DNA from: CAYVUB01 sp964454675
GTDB taxonomy: Bacteria; Bacteroidota; Bacteroidia; Flavobacteriales; Flavobacteriaceae
Length of the DNA stretch: 64,000 nt
Assembly: GCA_964454675.1 (NCBI GenBank)
Contig: CAYVUB010000004.1
Span: 1-64,000 of the forward strand
Direction: 5' to 3'
Position numbers and translations under genes: made by a program
In this document: positions 1 through 8,152 of the stretch, piece after piece
Layout: each line of letters starts with the position of its first letter
Position numbering within the stretch: the first letter of the stretch is position 1
Notes under the pieces: generated by a model
Databases searched by the model: none
Seen by the model: only the letters and a program-made list of their open reading frames with translations
Told to the model about the DNA's origin: nothing

Positions 1-1
1 T

Positions 2-298
<297 letters not shown>

Positions 299-302
<4 letters not shown>

Positions 303-763
303 AAACAGTTTATCACAGTAGTAGCTCCATTAGTGTTAAGATTGTCACCGTTGGCATCATATTAATTTTTATATTGATGATATGGGAGCTGATTTTTCGC
401 TACAGAAATTATGTAGTATCTTATGTGATTATTTCTATAATCTTTGTTTTGCTGCTATATTTCTACCTCAACTCTTTAAAAGAAGTTGTTGTTGATGGAA
501 AAAAAATTATTTTGAAAAAAATTATGGGCAAAATAGAGCTTGATATAGAAAAAATTATTGACATAAAAAGGTTAGAATTTTCAAACTTAGATATGACAGT
601 TGGTAGTAAAGGCTACTTTGGTTTTATTGGGAGTACTATGGAAAACTCGTATAGTTACGTAAAAGACAGGAATAAAATGGTTAAAATAATCCTTTCCGGA
701 AAAAGCTATATAATAAGTGTGGATACGCCGGAAGATTTAATTTTGAAGTTTATAAATAAGTGA
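299..763 (+). CDS. Small membrane protein with a PH-like C-terminal domain
   Basis: A 154-residue protein with two adjacent hydrophobic helices (about 13-31 and 38-58), followed by a short beta-rich region of alternating hydrophobic and charged residues. This architecture, two helices then a small beta domain, resembles bacterial PH-domain membrane proteins. I infer it from the pattern and did not recognise a specific family. The start overlaps the preceding stop (ATGA), so it is likely co-translated with the gene before it. Function unknown. Confidence 0.6.
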
Positions 764-890
764 CTTTTTTAATTCGATGATGTTCATAATAGCTGAATTT
801 TACCCACTAAATTACAATTTTTATTTGATGTTCTGAGTTTTAGCCCCGATAGAAGCGGTATCCTTTTTTGCTGTGCTTGACCTTTCGACT

Positions 891-913
891 GCCTGTCCGT
901 CCGGCAGGCGGGC
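891..913. repeat. Imperfect copy of the CCTGCC...GGCAGG palindrome
   Basis: A diverged copy (gcctgtccgt/ccggcaggcgggc) 25 bp before the perfect palindrome at 938. It sits within the long inverted structure of 839-980. Confidence 0.65.
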
Positions 914-937
914 GCTCAAGGTGACACTGCAAAAAAG

Positions 938-959
938 ACCTGCCTGCCGGCAGGCAGGT
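938..959. repeat. Perfect palindrome, CCTGCCTGCCGGCAGGCAGG family
   Basis: A 22-bp perfect palindrome whose 20-bp core is CCTGCCTGCCGGCAGGCAGG. Relatives occur at 891-913, 32009-32031 (inside the end of the HigB-like toxin gene) and 41613-41631. Confidence 0.85.
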
Positions 960-1011
960 ATAGCGGATAGCGGGAAATGGCTTCAAATAAAAAAATTGAA
1001 CATTATTTCAC

Positions 1012-1038
1012 GAGATTCCCTTCTTCAAGGGAATGACA
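1012..1038. terminator. GATTCCC...GGGAAT hairpin after sufD
   Basis: ATTCCCTT (1015-1022) pairs with AAGGGAAT (1027-1034) around a four-base loop, a perfect 8-bp stem starting 4 bp past the sufD stop. It could end the SUF transcript on the minus strand, although no long T-tract follows. Similar hairpins follow sufB (3700-3719) and rpsI (45316-45338), which suggests a dispersed repeat family. Confidence 0.5.
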
Positions 1039-1041
1039 ATA

Positions 1042-2355
1042 CTACAAATCAAATCCTATATTAACTCCCAGTTTTGTGGCTATAATCTTGGTAATGCGTT
1101 GTTTGATTTCGGGGATTTTAACCGAACTCAACACGTTGTTACTGAACGCGTACATCAACAAGGCTTTGGCTTCTTTTTCCGGAATACCGCGTGAACGCAT
1201 ATAAAACATAGCGCTTTCGTCAAGCTGACCAATGGTACAACCGTGTGAACATTTGACGTCATCAGCAAAAATTTCGAGTTGTGGCTTGGTGTTGATAGAT
1301 GCTTTATCGCTTACTAAAATATTGTTGTTGGCTTGAAATGCGTTGGTTTTTTGGGCTTCTTTGTTGACAATCACGCGACCGTTGAAAACACCTGTGGCAT
1401 TGTCTCCAAAAATGCCTTTGTAATCTTGATGGCTTTCGCAGTTTGGCTCTATATGATGTACCAAGGTGCTGTGGTCAACGTGTTGTTTGTTGCCAATAAT
1501 GGTCACACCTTTTAGGGTTGAATCAATGCGTTCGCCGTTTTGGAAAAAGTTGAGATTGTTGCGTGTCAGCTTGCCTCCGAATGAAAAGGTATGGACCGAT
1601 GCAACACTTTCCTGCTTTTGGTTGATGAAGGTATTGTCAATCAATGACGCATTTTCATTGTCGTTTTGTAGTTTGTAATAATCAACAATGGCTCGCTTGT
1701 TGGCAAAAACTTCGGTGACGCTGTTGGTCAGCACCGGATTGTCTGTCAAACTTTGGTGGCGCTCGATGATTTGTACGTGTGAATTTTCATTGACCACAAC
1801 AAGATTTCGAGGCTGATACATTACCGCCGATTCGTTGCCTGTTGAAAAATGAATGATTTCAATAGGTTTTTGAACGAGCTTGTTTTTTGGAATGTGGATG
1901 TAAGCACCTTCGCTACTGAAGGCGGTATTTAAAGATGACAGGCTGTCTTTTGTGGCAATTTTATTGAAATAATTTTCAATGACCAATTGGTATTTTGGTT
2001 TGTTTAAAGCTGACGACATCAAACATACATCAATACCATCGTGTGTGGTTTCTGATAAATTTGATGAAAATTTACCGTCAATAAAGACAATTTTATAAGT
2101 ATCAATATCGTGAATGAAATATTTTTTGACATCACTGTATTCAATGGCGTTTCCTTGTTTTGGAAATACGCTGTAGTCGAGTTTTAAAATACTGTTCAAC
2201 GAGGTGTATTTCCAAGCTTCATCACGTTTTGATGGAAAACCTTGGTCTTCAAATATTTTGATAGCTTCGCTTCGGACATCGTGAACCGGCAAATCAATAT
2301 CTACCTGATTTTCAAAAGCTAAAAATGATGCTATGAGTTTTTCTTTTAAATCCAT
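1042..2355 (-). CDS. sufD: Fe-S cluster assembly protein SufD
   Basis: A 437-residue SufD, part of the SufBC2D scaffold that builds iron-sulfur clusters in the cytoplasm. The C-terminal half carries the SufB/SufD core with its repeated beta-helix, including the stretch HHIEPNCESHQDYKGI near residue 300 and DDVKCSHGCTIGQLD near 367. The N-terminal part has the usual helical region ending in RDEAWKYTS. Length is typical. It lies last in the minus-strand SUF cluster, 64 bp after sufC. sufS, which usually follows in flavobacteria, is absent; only palindromes and unrelated plus-strand genes lie beyond. Confidence 0.95.
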   Translation of the reverse strand: MDLKEKLIASFLAFENQVDIDLPVHDVRSEAIKIFEDQGFPSKRDEAWKYTSLNSILKLDYSVFPKQGNAIEYSDVKKYFIHDIDTYKIVFIDGKFSSNLSETTHDGIDVCLMSSALNKPKYQLVIENYFNKIATKDSLSSLNTAFSSEGAYIHIPKNKLVQKPIEIIHFSTGNESAVMYQPRNLVVVNENSHVQIIERHQSLTDNPVLTNSVTEVFANKRAIVDYYKLQNDNENASLIDNTFINQKQESVASVHTFSFGGKLTRNNLNFFQNGERIDSTLKGVTIIGNKQHVDHSTLVHHIEPNCESHQDYKGIFGDNATGVFNGRVIVNKEAQKTNAFQANNNILVSDKASINTKPQLEIFADDVKCSHGCTIGQLDESAMFYMRSRGIPEKEAKALLMYAFSNNVLSSVKIPEIKQRITKIIATKLGVNIGFDL

Positions 2356-2362
2356 TTTGTAA

Positions 2363-2415
2363 GTTTTCAGTCGCAGTCGCAGTAAACAGTGAGACTGTAA
2401 ACTGAGACTGTAAAC
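2363..2415. repeat. Short word-like tandem repeat between sufC and sufD
   Basis: A low-complexity tract built from reiterated CAGTCGCAGTCGCAGT and GAGACTGTAAACT words fills the gap between sufC and sufD. It resembles, in style but not in sequence, the tracts flanking the four-helix-bundle insert in the sdh operon (13002-13050 and 13443-13481). It could be the scar of a lost insertion. Confidence 0.6.
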
Positions 2416-2419
2416 TTTT

Positions 2420-3172
2420 TTAAGCGTTTACTTCTTCTTTGATCCAGTCGTAGCCACGTTCTTCAAGTTCGTGTGCCAGTTCTTTTGTGCCGGATTTTAC
2501 AATGCGTCCTTCGTAAAGTACGTGTACAAAGTCCGGAACGATATAATCCAACAAGCGTTGGTAATGCGTGATAACTATTACCGCATTGTTGTTGCTTTTC
2601 AATTTATTTACGCCATTGGCAACAATGCGCAACGCGTCAATATCAAGCCCTGAATCGGTTTCGTCAAGTATAGCAAGTTTTGGTTCTAACATCGCCATTT
2701 GAAAAATTTCGTTGCGTTTTTTTTCGCCACCTGAAAACCCTTCGTTTAAGGAACGTGATAAAAACTTACGGTCAATTTCCAAAAGCTCTGATTTTTCTTT
2801 GATGAGTTTCAACATTTCGTTGGCGGGCATATCGGCTAAACCTCTGGCTTTGCGGGTTTCGTTTATGGCTGTTTTCATAAAATTGGTCACAGAAACCCCT
2901 GGAATTTCTACAGGATATTGAAATGACAGAAAAATGCCTTTGTGAGCGCGCTCTTCGGCTGCCAGTTCGTCAATATTTTCGTTATCTAACAAAATTTCGC
3001 CTTGTTCAACTTCATATTCTTCTTTACCGGCAATAACTGAAGCCAAGGTGCTTTTACCGGAACCGTTCGGACCCATAATAGCGTGGACTTCACCTGCTTT
3101 TACTTCTAAATTAATACCTTTTAAAATGGCTTTACCATCAACACTTGCGTGTAAATTGTTTATTTTTAACAT
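2420..3172 (-). CDS. sufC: Fe-S cluster assembly ATPase SufC
   Basis: An ABC-type ATPase that energises the SufBC2D scaffold. Visible motifs are Walker [10 protein letters not shown] near residue 35, the signature [12 protein letters not shown] near 150 and Walker [13 protein letters not shown] near 175, all typical of SufC. I choose the ATG at 3172 ([13 protein letters not shown]). An upstream in-frame ATG at 3199 would add nine Lys/Asn-rich residues encoded by a repetitive tract and is not conserved-looking. Length about 250 residues, normal for the family. Confidence 0.95.
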   Translation of the reverse strand: MLKINNLHASVDGKAILKGINLEVKAGEVHAIMGPNGSGKSTLASVIAGKEEYEVEQGEILLDNENIDELAAEERAHKGIFLSFQYPVEIPGVSVTNFMKTAINETRKARGLADMPANEMLKLIKEKSELLEIDRKFLSRSLNEGFSGGEKKRNEIFQMAMLEPKLAILDETDSGLDIDALRIVANGVNKLKSNNNAVIVITHYQRLLDYIVPDFVHVLYEGRIVKSGTKELAHELEERGYDWIKEEVNA

Positions 3173-3237
3173 ATTGTTTGTTTTAAGTTTATGGTTCATA
3201 GTTTATGGTTAAAACTTTGAACACGTAACTTACTTTG

Positions 3238-3621
3238 CTATTGATTTGTTCCTAATTTGATGACTTCGTTTGCCTCTGCAGGAAGTTTGGAAACACTTAT
3301 GATTTCAACAATCTCTATCCGGTTTTCCCAACCTTCTTCATCAGCGGGTTTTTTTGATATTATTCCTTTGATGGTTACTGCAACCTGGTCTGTTGGTTCA
3401 TTTTTTAATGGTTGCGCCTGTTTGTTAAGCTCTTGCATTTTTTTATTGATAATCACGCCAAAAAGTTCAGATTTTGTTTGCAATACTGCCGCATCGGCGT
3501 AATAAACAAAATAGCCACTTAATTGGGTTAACTCTCCTGAGGATTGACTCTCTGTTTTTGAATCGTTTTTACAGCTTAAAAATGCTGTGATTATCAAAAA
3601 AGATACGAGTATTTTTTTCAT
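3238..3621 (-). CDS. Lipoprotein encoded within the SUF cluster
   Basis: A 127-residue protein with a lipoprotein signal: MKK start, hydrophobic core, and lipobox ending in FLSC at Cys17. The mature part contains GYFVYYADAAVL near residue 36 and a beta-rich stretch ending IEIVEIISVSK. This faintly recalls the OB-like C-terminal domain of NlpE lipoproteins; that link is inference. It sits between sufB and sufC, so it is probably co-transcribed with a cytoplasmic assembly system although it should be anchored in the envelope. Role unknown. Confidence 0.75.
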   Translation of the reverse strand: MKKILVSFLIITAFLSCKNDSKTESQSSGELTQLSGYFVYYADAAVLQTKSELFGVIINKKMQELNKQAQPLKNEPTDQVAVTIKGIISKKPADEEGWENRIEIVEIISVSKLPAEANEVIKLGTNQ

Positions 3622-3637
3622 ATTTATTTTACACTAA

Positions 3638-3655
3638 TCCCAATAATTATCGGGA
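3638..3655. repeat. TCCCRATAA/TTATCGGGA palindrome
   Basis: An 18-bp palindrome (tcccaataattatcggga) with a single mismatch. Related copies lie at 15046-15064 and, degenerate, at 26455-26476, all in intergenic positions. Confidence 0.6.
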
Positions 3656-3699
3656 GAAAATATTATTTAATTAAACTTTATATATTCGTTAATTCAAAG

Positions 3700-3719
3700 A
3701 TTCCTGCCTCCGCAGGAAT
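3700..3719. repeat. ATTCCTGC...GCAGGAAT hairpin after sufB
   Basis: ATTCCTGC (3700-3707) and GCAGGAAT (3712-3719) form a perfect 8-bp stem around a CTCC loop, 3 bp past the sufB stop. It may be a processing or attenuation site inside the SUF transcript, or a dispersed repeat of the same class as 1015-1034 and 45316-45338. Confidence 0.65.
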
Positions 3720-3722
3720 TTG

Positions 3723-5171
3723 TTATCCTACACTTCCTTCTAAACTAATTTCCAATAATTTCTGAGCTTCGACAGCAAATTCCATAGGAAGTTTGTTCAA
3801 CACTTCTTTGCTAAATCCGTTTACAATCAACGCAATGGCTTTTTCGGTGTCTATACCACGCTGGTTGCAATAAAATATTTGGTCTTCGCCGATTTTGCTC
3901 GTTGTTGCTTCGTGTTCAATAATTGCTGATTTGTTTTTGGCTTCGATATATGGAAATGTGTGTGCACCACATTCATTGCCCATCAACAAACTGTCACATT
4001 GTGAAAAGTTACGGGCGTTATCAGCTCTTGAACTAATTTGAACCAACCCGCGATAGGAATTTTGAGATTTTCCGGCAGAAATTCCTTTAGAAATAATAGT
4101 GGATTTGGTGTTTTTACCAAGATGGATCATCTTTGTTCCTGTATCGGCTTGCTGATAATTGTTGGTGACCGCAATGGAATAAAATTCCCCAACCGAATTA
4201 TCGCCTTTCAAAATACACGATGGATATTTCCAGGTAATGGCAGAGCCTGTTTCTACTTGCGTCCAAGAGATTTTTGCATTGGTTTCACACAAACCTCTTT
4301 TGGTCACAAAATTATAAACACCACCTTTTCCTTCGGCATTTCCCGGGTACCAGTTTTGTACGGTAGAATATTTTATTTCAGCATTATCCAAAGCAATCAA
4401 CTCCACAACCGCGGCGTGCAATTGGTTTTCATCTCTGCTTGGCGCGGTACAACCTTCCAAATAACTTACATAACTGCCTTCGTCTGCAATGACCAATGTG
4501 CGTTCAAATTGTCCTGTTCCGGCTTGGTTGATTCGGAAATACGTGGATAATTCCATTGGGCAACGAACTCCTTTTGGAATGTAGCAAAAACTTCCGTCAC
4601 TAAATACTGCGCTATTTAAAGCCGCATAAAAGTTGTCTTTTTGAGGTACAACGGTGCCAATATATTTTTTGACCAATTCAGGATATTCTCTGATGGCTTC
4701 GCTTATCGAACAGAAAATGATGCCTTTTTCATTCAAGGTTTTTTTGAACGTTGTCGCCACGGAAACAGAATCAATCACGACATCCATAGCGACTCCTGCT
4801 AACTTTTTTTGTTCGTCAAGAGAAATACCCAGTTTTTTGAAGGTTTCCAATAATTCAGGATCAACTTCATCAAGGCTGTCATATTTAGGTTTTGAATTTG
4901 GTGCTGAATAATAAGAAATAGCTTGAAAGTCCGGTTTTATATAGGTAACGTTTGCCCATTCCGGTTCTGTCATTTCTTTCCAGGAACGAAATGCTTCCAA
5001 ACGCCAGTTGGTCATCCATTCCGGCTCTTCCTTTTTTAAAGAAATAGCGCGAACGATATCTTCATTTAAACCCACAGGAAACGTATCGGATTCAATATCT
5101 GTATAAAATCCGTATTCGTATTCTTTGGTTTTGAGTTCTTCTCTTAAATCGTCTTCGGTATATTTACTCAT
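3723..5171 (-). CDS. sufB: Fe-S cluster assembly protein SufB
   Basis: A 482-residue SufB, the scaffold subunit on which clusters are assembled with SufC and SufD. Features include the N-terminal region with [19 protein letters not shown] near residue 46, the core [21 protein letters not shown] near 175, and the C-terminal conserved run ending [21 protein letters not shown]. Length is typical. It starts at ATG 5171, 39 bp after the iscA-like gene, and leads into the SUF lipoprotein, sufC and sufD. Confidence 0.97.
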   Translation of the reverse strand: MSKYTEDDLREELKTKEYEYGFYTDIESDTFPVGLNEDIVRAISLKKEEPEWMTNWRLEAFRSWKEMTEPEWANVTYIKPDFQAISYYSAPNSKPKYDSLDEVDPELLETFKKLGISLDEQKKLAGVAMDVVIDSVSVATTFKKTLNEKGIIFCSISEAIREYPELVKKYIGTVVPQKDNFYAALNSAVFSDGSFCYIPKGVRCPMELSTYFRINQAGTGQFERTLVIADEGSYVSYLEGCTAPSRDENQLHAAVVELIALDNAEIKYSTVQNWYPGNAEGKGGVYNFVTKRGLCETNAKISWTQVETGSAITWKYPSCILKGDNSVGEFYSIAVTNNYQQADTGTKMIHLGKNTKSTIISKGISAGKSQNSYRGLVQISSRADNARNFSQCDSLLMGNECGAHTFPYIEAKNKSAIIEHEATTSKIGEDQIFYCNQRGIDTEKAIALIVNGFSKEVLNKLPMEFAVEAQKLLEISLEGSVG

Positions 5172-5210
5172 AGTGTGTTTTGATTTTCAACCCTGAAAAA
5201 GGGGTGACTT

Positions 5211-5540
5211 TTAAAGCGAAAAACTTTCACCGCATCCACAGGTTCTGTTGGCATTCGGATTGTTAAATATAAACCCTGAGCCGTTAAGTCCGCCGGAATA
5301 TTCAAGTGTAGTGCCAATGAGGTATAAAAAACTTTTCTTGTCAACAATGATTTTTACGCCATTATCTTCAAACACTTTATCGTCTTCCTGTTGTGCTTTA
5401 TCAAATTTTAAATCATACGATAAACCGGAACAACCACCACTTTTCACGCCAACACGAATAAAATCTGTAGCATAGTTAAAACCGTCTTCGGTCATTAACT
5501 CAACCACTTTCTTTTTTGCTGTTTCAGAAACTTTTATCAT
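5211..5540 (-). CDS. HesB/IscA-family iron-sulfur carrier protein
   Basis: A 109-residue A-type carrier that accepts Fe-S clusters from the SUF scaffold and passes them to target proteins. The three family cysteines are all present: Cys37 in SGGCSGLSY and Cys101/Cys103 in the C-terminal CGCG. It is first in the minus-strand SUF cluster, consistent with a SufA-like role. The start is the ATG at 5540. The divergent thiL gene begins 162 bp away. Confidence 0.93.
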   Translation of the reverse strand: MIKVSETAKKKVVELMTEDGFNYATDFIRVGVKSGGCSGLSYDLKFDKAQQEDDKVFEDNGVKIIVDKKSFLYLIGTTLEYSGGLNGSGFIFNNPNANRTCGCGESFSL

Positions 5541-5702
5541 AGGTTACATAGATTTTGTCTAAATAGACTGCAAATATACAATATAAGTAGCGTTTTTCAA
5601 TATAACCTAACATTATATTAGCAAATGATTTGATAGGTTTTAGTGATAAATTCAAAAATAAAAATAGTGGGTAATTGCATACTTAATTAATAACTTTGCA
5701 AA

Positions 5703-6749
5703 ATGATAGAAGATAAAAACCAACAACGCACACCGTTGAGTGCTTTGGGTGAATTTGGGCTCATTGACCACCTGACCAAACATTTTACAATCAGGCAGAA
5801 ATCAACCGTTAAAGGTATAGGCGATGATGCCGCTGTTTTAAATTTTGGTAAGAAACAAATTGTTATCACAACCGATTTGCTGGTTGAACATGTCCATTTT
5901 GATTTGAGTTATATGCCTTTGAAACATTTGGGCTACAAGGCAATAATCGTGAATTTGTCAGACGTGTATGCCATGAATGCAAATGCTACTCAGGTAACGG
6001 TTTCAATTGCGGTTTCCAACAGATTTCCTCTGGAAGCTTTGCAAGAATTGTATGCAGGTATTGAAACGGCTGCGAACATTTACAACGTTGATGTAATAGG
6101 TGGAGATACCACGTCATCAACCACCGGATTGATTATTTCTGTCACGGCAATAGGCGAAATTGACGCAAAAAATGTGGTTTACAGAAACGGCGCAAAACCT
6201 AATGATTTGCTGGTTGTTACCGGTGATTTGGGTGGTGCTTATATGGGATTGCAAGTGCTGGAACGCGAAAAGGAAGTATTTAAAGTGAACCCGAACAATC
6301 AACCCGATTTAGAGCTTTACACTTATATCATAGAACGCCAACTAAAACCGGAAGCCCGAAAAGATATTGTGAAACTGCTAAAAGATTTGGATGTAAAACC
6401 CACTTCAATGATTGATATAAGTGATGGCTTATCATCAGAAATTATCCATTTATGTAAGCAGAGTAATGTAGGTGTCGAATTGTATGAAAATAAAATCCCG
6501 TTAGACCCGCAGGTTATTTCAACTTGTGAAGAGTTTAATATAGATAGCACAACCATTGCTTTAAACGGCGGTGAAGATTATGAGTTGCTTATGACAATTT
6601 CACAACATGATTATCCAAAAATCAAAGCCAATCCAAACCTTACCGTTATAGGCTACATAACCGAAAAAGAAAAAGGGATGCATCTGGTTACACGAGCCGA
6701 AACACTAATTCCGTTGATTGCCAAAGGCTGGAATGCGCTTAGTGAGTAA
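5703..6749 (+). CDS. thiL: Thiamine-monophosphate kinase ThiL
   Basis: A 348-residue ATP-dependent kinase that converts thiamine phosphate to thiamine diphosphate, the active cofactor. The AIR-synthase-like N-terminal domain shows GIGDDAAVL near residue 38, VNLSDVYAMNA near 82 and VIGGDTTSS near 130; the C-terminal domain has DISDGLSSE near 240 and GGEDYELL near 287. Length is normal. A TAACTTTG box (5691-5698) lies directly before the ATG. That implies a very short leader, or a start site further upstream. Confidence 0.95.
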   Translation: MIEDKNQQRTPLSALGEFGLIDHLTKHFTIRQKSTVKGIGDDAAVLNFGKKQIVITTDLLVEHVHFDLSYMPLKHLGYKAIIVNLSDVYAMNANATQVTVSIAVSNRFPLEALQELYAGIETAANIYNVDVIGGDTTSSTTGLIISVTAIGEIDAKNVVYRNGAKPNDLLVVTGDLGGAYMGLQVLEREKEVFKVNPNNQPDLELYTYIIERQLKPEARKDIVKLLKDLDVKPTSMIDISDGLSSEIIHLCKQSNVGVELYENKIPLDPQVISTCEEFNIDSTTIALNGGEDYELLMTISQHDYPKIKANPNLTVIGYITEKEKGMHLVTRAETLIPLIAKGWNALSE

Positions 6750-6972
6750 ACGCAAGTGCTTCTTTTTGCTTTTTTTGCAGACGTTTGTTATGAATGTGTT
6801 CAAGAACGGTGTTGATTTCTTTATACTTTGGCGTCAGCGGTATCAAACTCCCTTTACCGTTAGTTGTTAATTGCGCACTACAATTTTTGCACTTGTACTC
6901 TTTAACATGGTGCGTAATTTTTTTTGAAATGACATACCGGTGTCCAAAAACAGAGCAATAGACATTTTTCAC
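6739..6972 (-). CDS. Small Cys-rich protein, paralogue A
   Basis: A 77-residue protein with the pattern CSVFGHRY, then HHVKEYKCKNCSAQLTTN and LTPKYKEINTVLE. The cysteines and histidines could form a small zinc site; this is inference. A close paralogue with the same spacing of motifs is encoded just upstream on the same strand (7047-7280). It ends convergently with thiL, overlapping by 11 bp. Function unknown. Confidence 0.75.
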   Translation of the reverse strand: MKNVYCSVFGHRYVISKKITHHVKEYKCKNCSAQLTTNGKGSLIPLTPKYKEINTVLEHIHNKRLQKKQKEALAFTH

Positions 6973-7046
6973 TTTAACAGAATTTTAGTTATTAATTTAG
7001 AGGAAGTTAAATATACATATTTTATCTGAAAAGTAAGAGTTTTCAG

Positions 7047-7280
7047 TTAATATATCGATGAACTGAACGCTTTTTGCTGCGAATGTTCCATTCTGCGTGT
7101 GTAAAATTCTTCTAAAATGGAATTAATTTCTTTGAATTTTGGCGTTAGCTCTGTAAGATGGCCGTTGCTGTTGGTCGTTAATTGCTTTTTGCAGCAGGTA
7201 CAGGTGTACTCTTTAACGTGAGATGTTACTGTTTTTGACACTTCATAGTTATGTCCAAAAATAGTGCAGTAAAGTTTCAT
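7047..7280 (-). CDS. Small Cys-rich protein, paralogue B
   Basis: From the ATG at 7280 this is a 77-residue protein (MKLYCTIFGHNYEVSK) that aligns end to end with the protein at 6739-6972: CTIFGH, SHVKEYTC-CC, QLTTN, LTPKFKEINSILE. An upstream in-frame ATG at 7310 would add ten residues with no counterpart in the paralogue, so I prefer 7280. The CxCC group and conserved His suggest metal binding. The pair looks like a tandem duplication. Confidence 0.72.
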   Translation of the reverse strand: MKLYCTIFGHNYEVSKTVTSHVKEYTCTCCKKQLTTNSNGHLTELTPKFKEINSILEEFYTRRMEHSQQKAFSSSIY

Positions 7281-7371
7281 TGGGGCTGAGGTTCTGGTAG
7301 GTTTTTTCATGTGTCTTTGGGTTAGGAATGACTAACTTAAAACAAAAAACACAAAAAACGCTAAAAAGCAA

Positions 7372-8148
7372 TTATTTTTCGATAAAATGAAATAATTTGT
7401 AAGATAATTCCTCTTTATTTTCAATGTGGCTCATGTGTCCATCCGGAAACTCTACAATTTCAATGTCAATACGGCGCATTTGCCCAAGCAGGTTTTGATA
7501 GTCTAAAACAGAATCCTTTTTGCCTGCAATTAACAGTTTTTTATAGGGTAATCTGCTCAATAAGCTACTTCTGTCTTTACGTACTTTCATACCCTCAAGA
7601 GCGGCTATAATACCTTGCAACGGGGTTTTTAATGCCTCGTCTTTAGTCTTTTCAATTTCTACAGCCAATCGGTCTCTGTTGTCGGGCGAGAAAAGGTTTG
7701 AAACCGACATGCTGATAAATGCTTCGTGACTTTGCTTAACGACCGTAATAGCTCTGTCTCTGTTAATTTTACGTTCTTCCGAATCTGCTTGTGGTGTAGA
7801 ATTCAAAAGGCACAATCCTTCTATGGTTTTTAAAGCCGATTCGGCAAGTGCCAATGCCACATAACCACCCATGGAATGCCCTATTACTGTAAACGTTTCC
7901 ACTTTAAGCTGTGTTAAAACAGCATCAACAACGTCTGCCATTAATTCCATGGTATGCACATAACCCAAGCATCCGGTTTGTCCGTGTCCCAACAAATCGA
8001 TGGTAATAACTCTGTAGTTTTTTGAAAGTGCAGGTACGAGGTCGTTCCACATGGTGCTGCTTTCAAGAAAACCGTGCAGCAGAACTATAGCCTTGCCGTT
8101 TCCGTCATCGGTATAAAAAACAGGAATTCCTTTAAATTCAAATAGCAT
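7372..8148 (-). CDS. Alpha/beta-fold hydrolase
   Basis: A 258-residue alpha/beta hydrolase. The oxyanion-loop motif LLHGFLES (near residue 23), the nucleophile elbow GHSMGGY (Ser near 91), and a C-terminal GHMSHIE with the probable catalytic His are all visible. Substrate cannot be told from sequence; the lid region is not distinctive. The start lies 4 bp after the pepP stop, so the two genes are probably one operon. Confidence 0.9.
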   Translation of the reverse strand: MLFEFKGIPVFYTDDGNGKAIVLLHGFLESSTMWNDLVPALSKNYRVITIDLLGHGQTGCLGYVHTMELMADVVDAVLTQLKVETFTVIGHSMGGYVALALAESALKTIEGLCLLNSTPQADSEERKINRDRAITVVKQSHEAFISMSVSNLFSPDNRDRLAVEIEKTKDEALKTPLQGIIAALEGMKVRKDRSSLLSRLPYKKLLIAGKKDSVLDYQNLLGQMRRIDIEIVEFPDGHMSHIENKEELSYKLFHFIEK

Positions 8149-8152
8149 TGGT

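Larger units (their letters stand above)
839..980. repeat. Long imperfect inverted repeat
   Basis: The left part (agccccgatagaagcggtat, then a T-run and gctgtgcttgacc) is roughly complementary, in nested order, to the right part (ggtgacactgc, an A-run, then tatagcggatagcggga and ggct). The whole could fold into one long hairpin of about 140 nt with palindromic inserts at 891-913 and 938-959. It may act as a terminator or structured 3' region between the convergent upstream gene and sufD. Confidence 0.55.
764..1041. other. Intergenic region with nested palindromes
   Basis: No convincing gene lies here. A 63-codon open frame at 873-1064 is made largely of palindromic repeat and runs into the end of sufD, so I do not call it. 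The region holds a long imperfect inverted structure (about 839-980), two CCTGCCTGCCGGCAGG-type repeats and a GATTCCC hairpin, each listed separately. Confidence 0.7.

Noticed and set aside
873..1064. A 63-codon open frame on the plus strand
   Set aside because: It consists largely of palindromic repeat sequence, overlaps the end of sufD on the other strand and has no protein-like composition.
4038..4550. A 170-codon plus-strand frame antisense to sufB
   Set aside because: No recognisable motifs, and it lies wholly within a clear sufB coding region.
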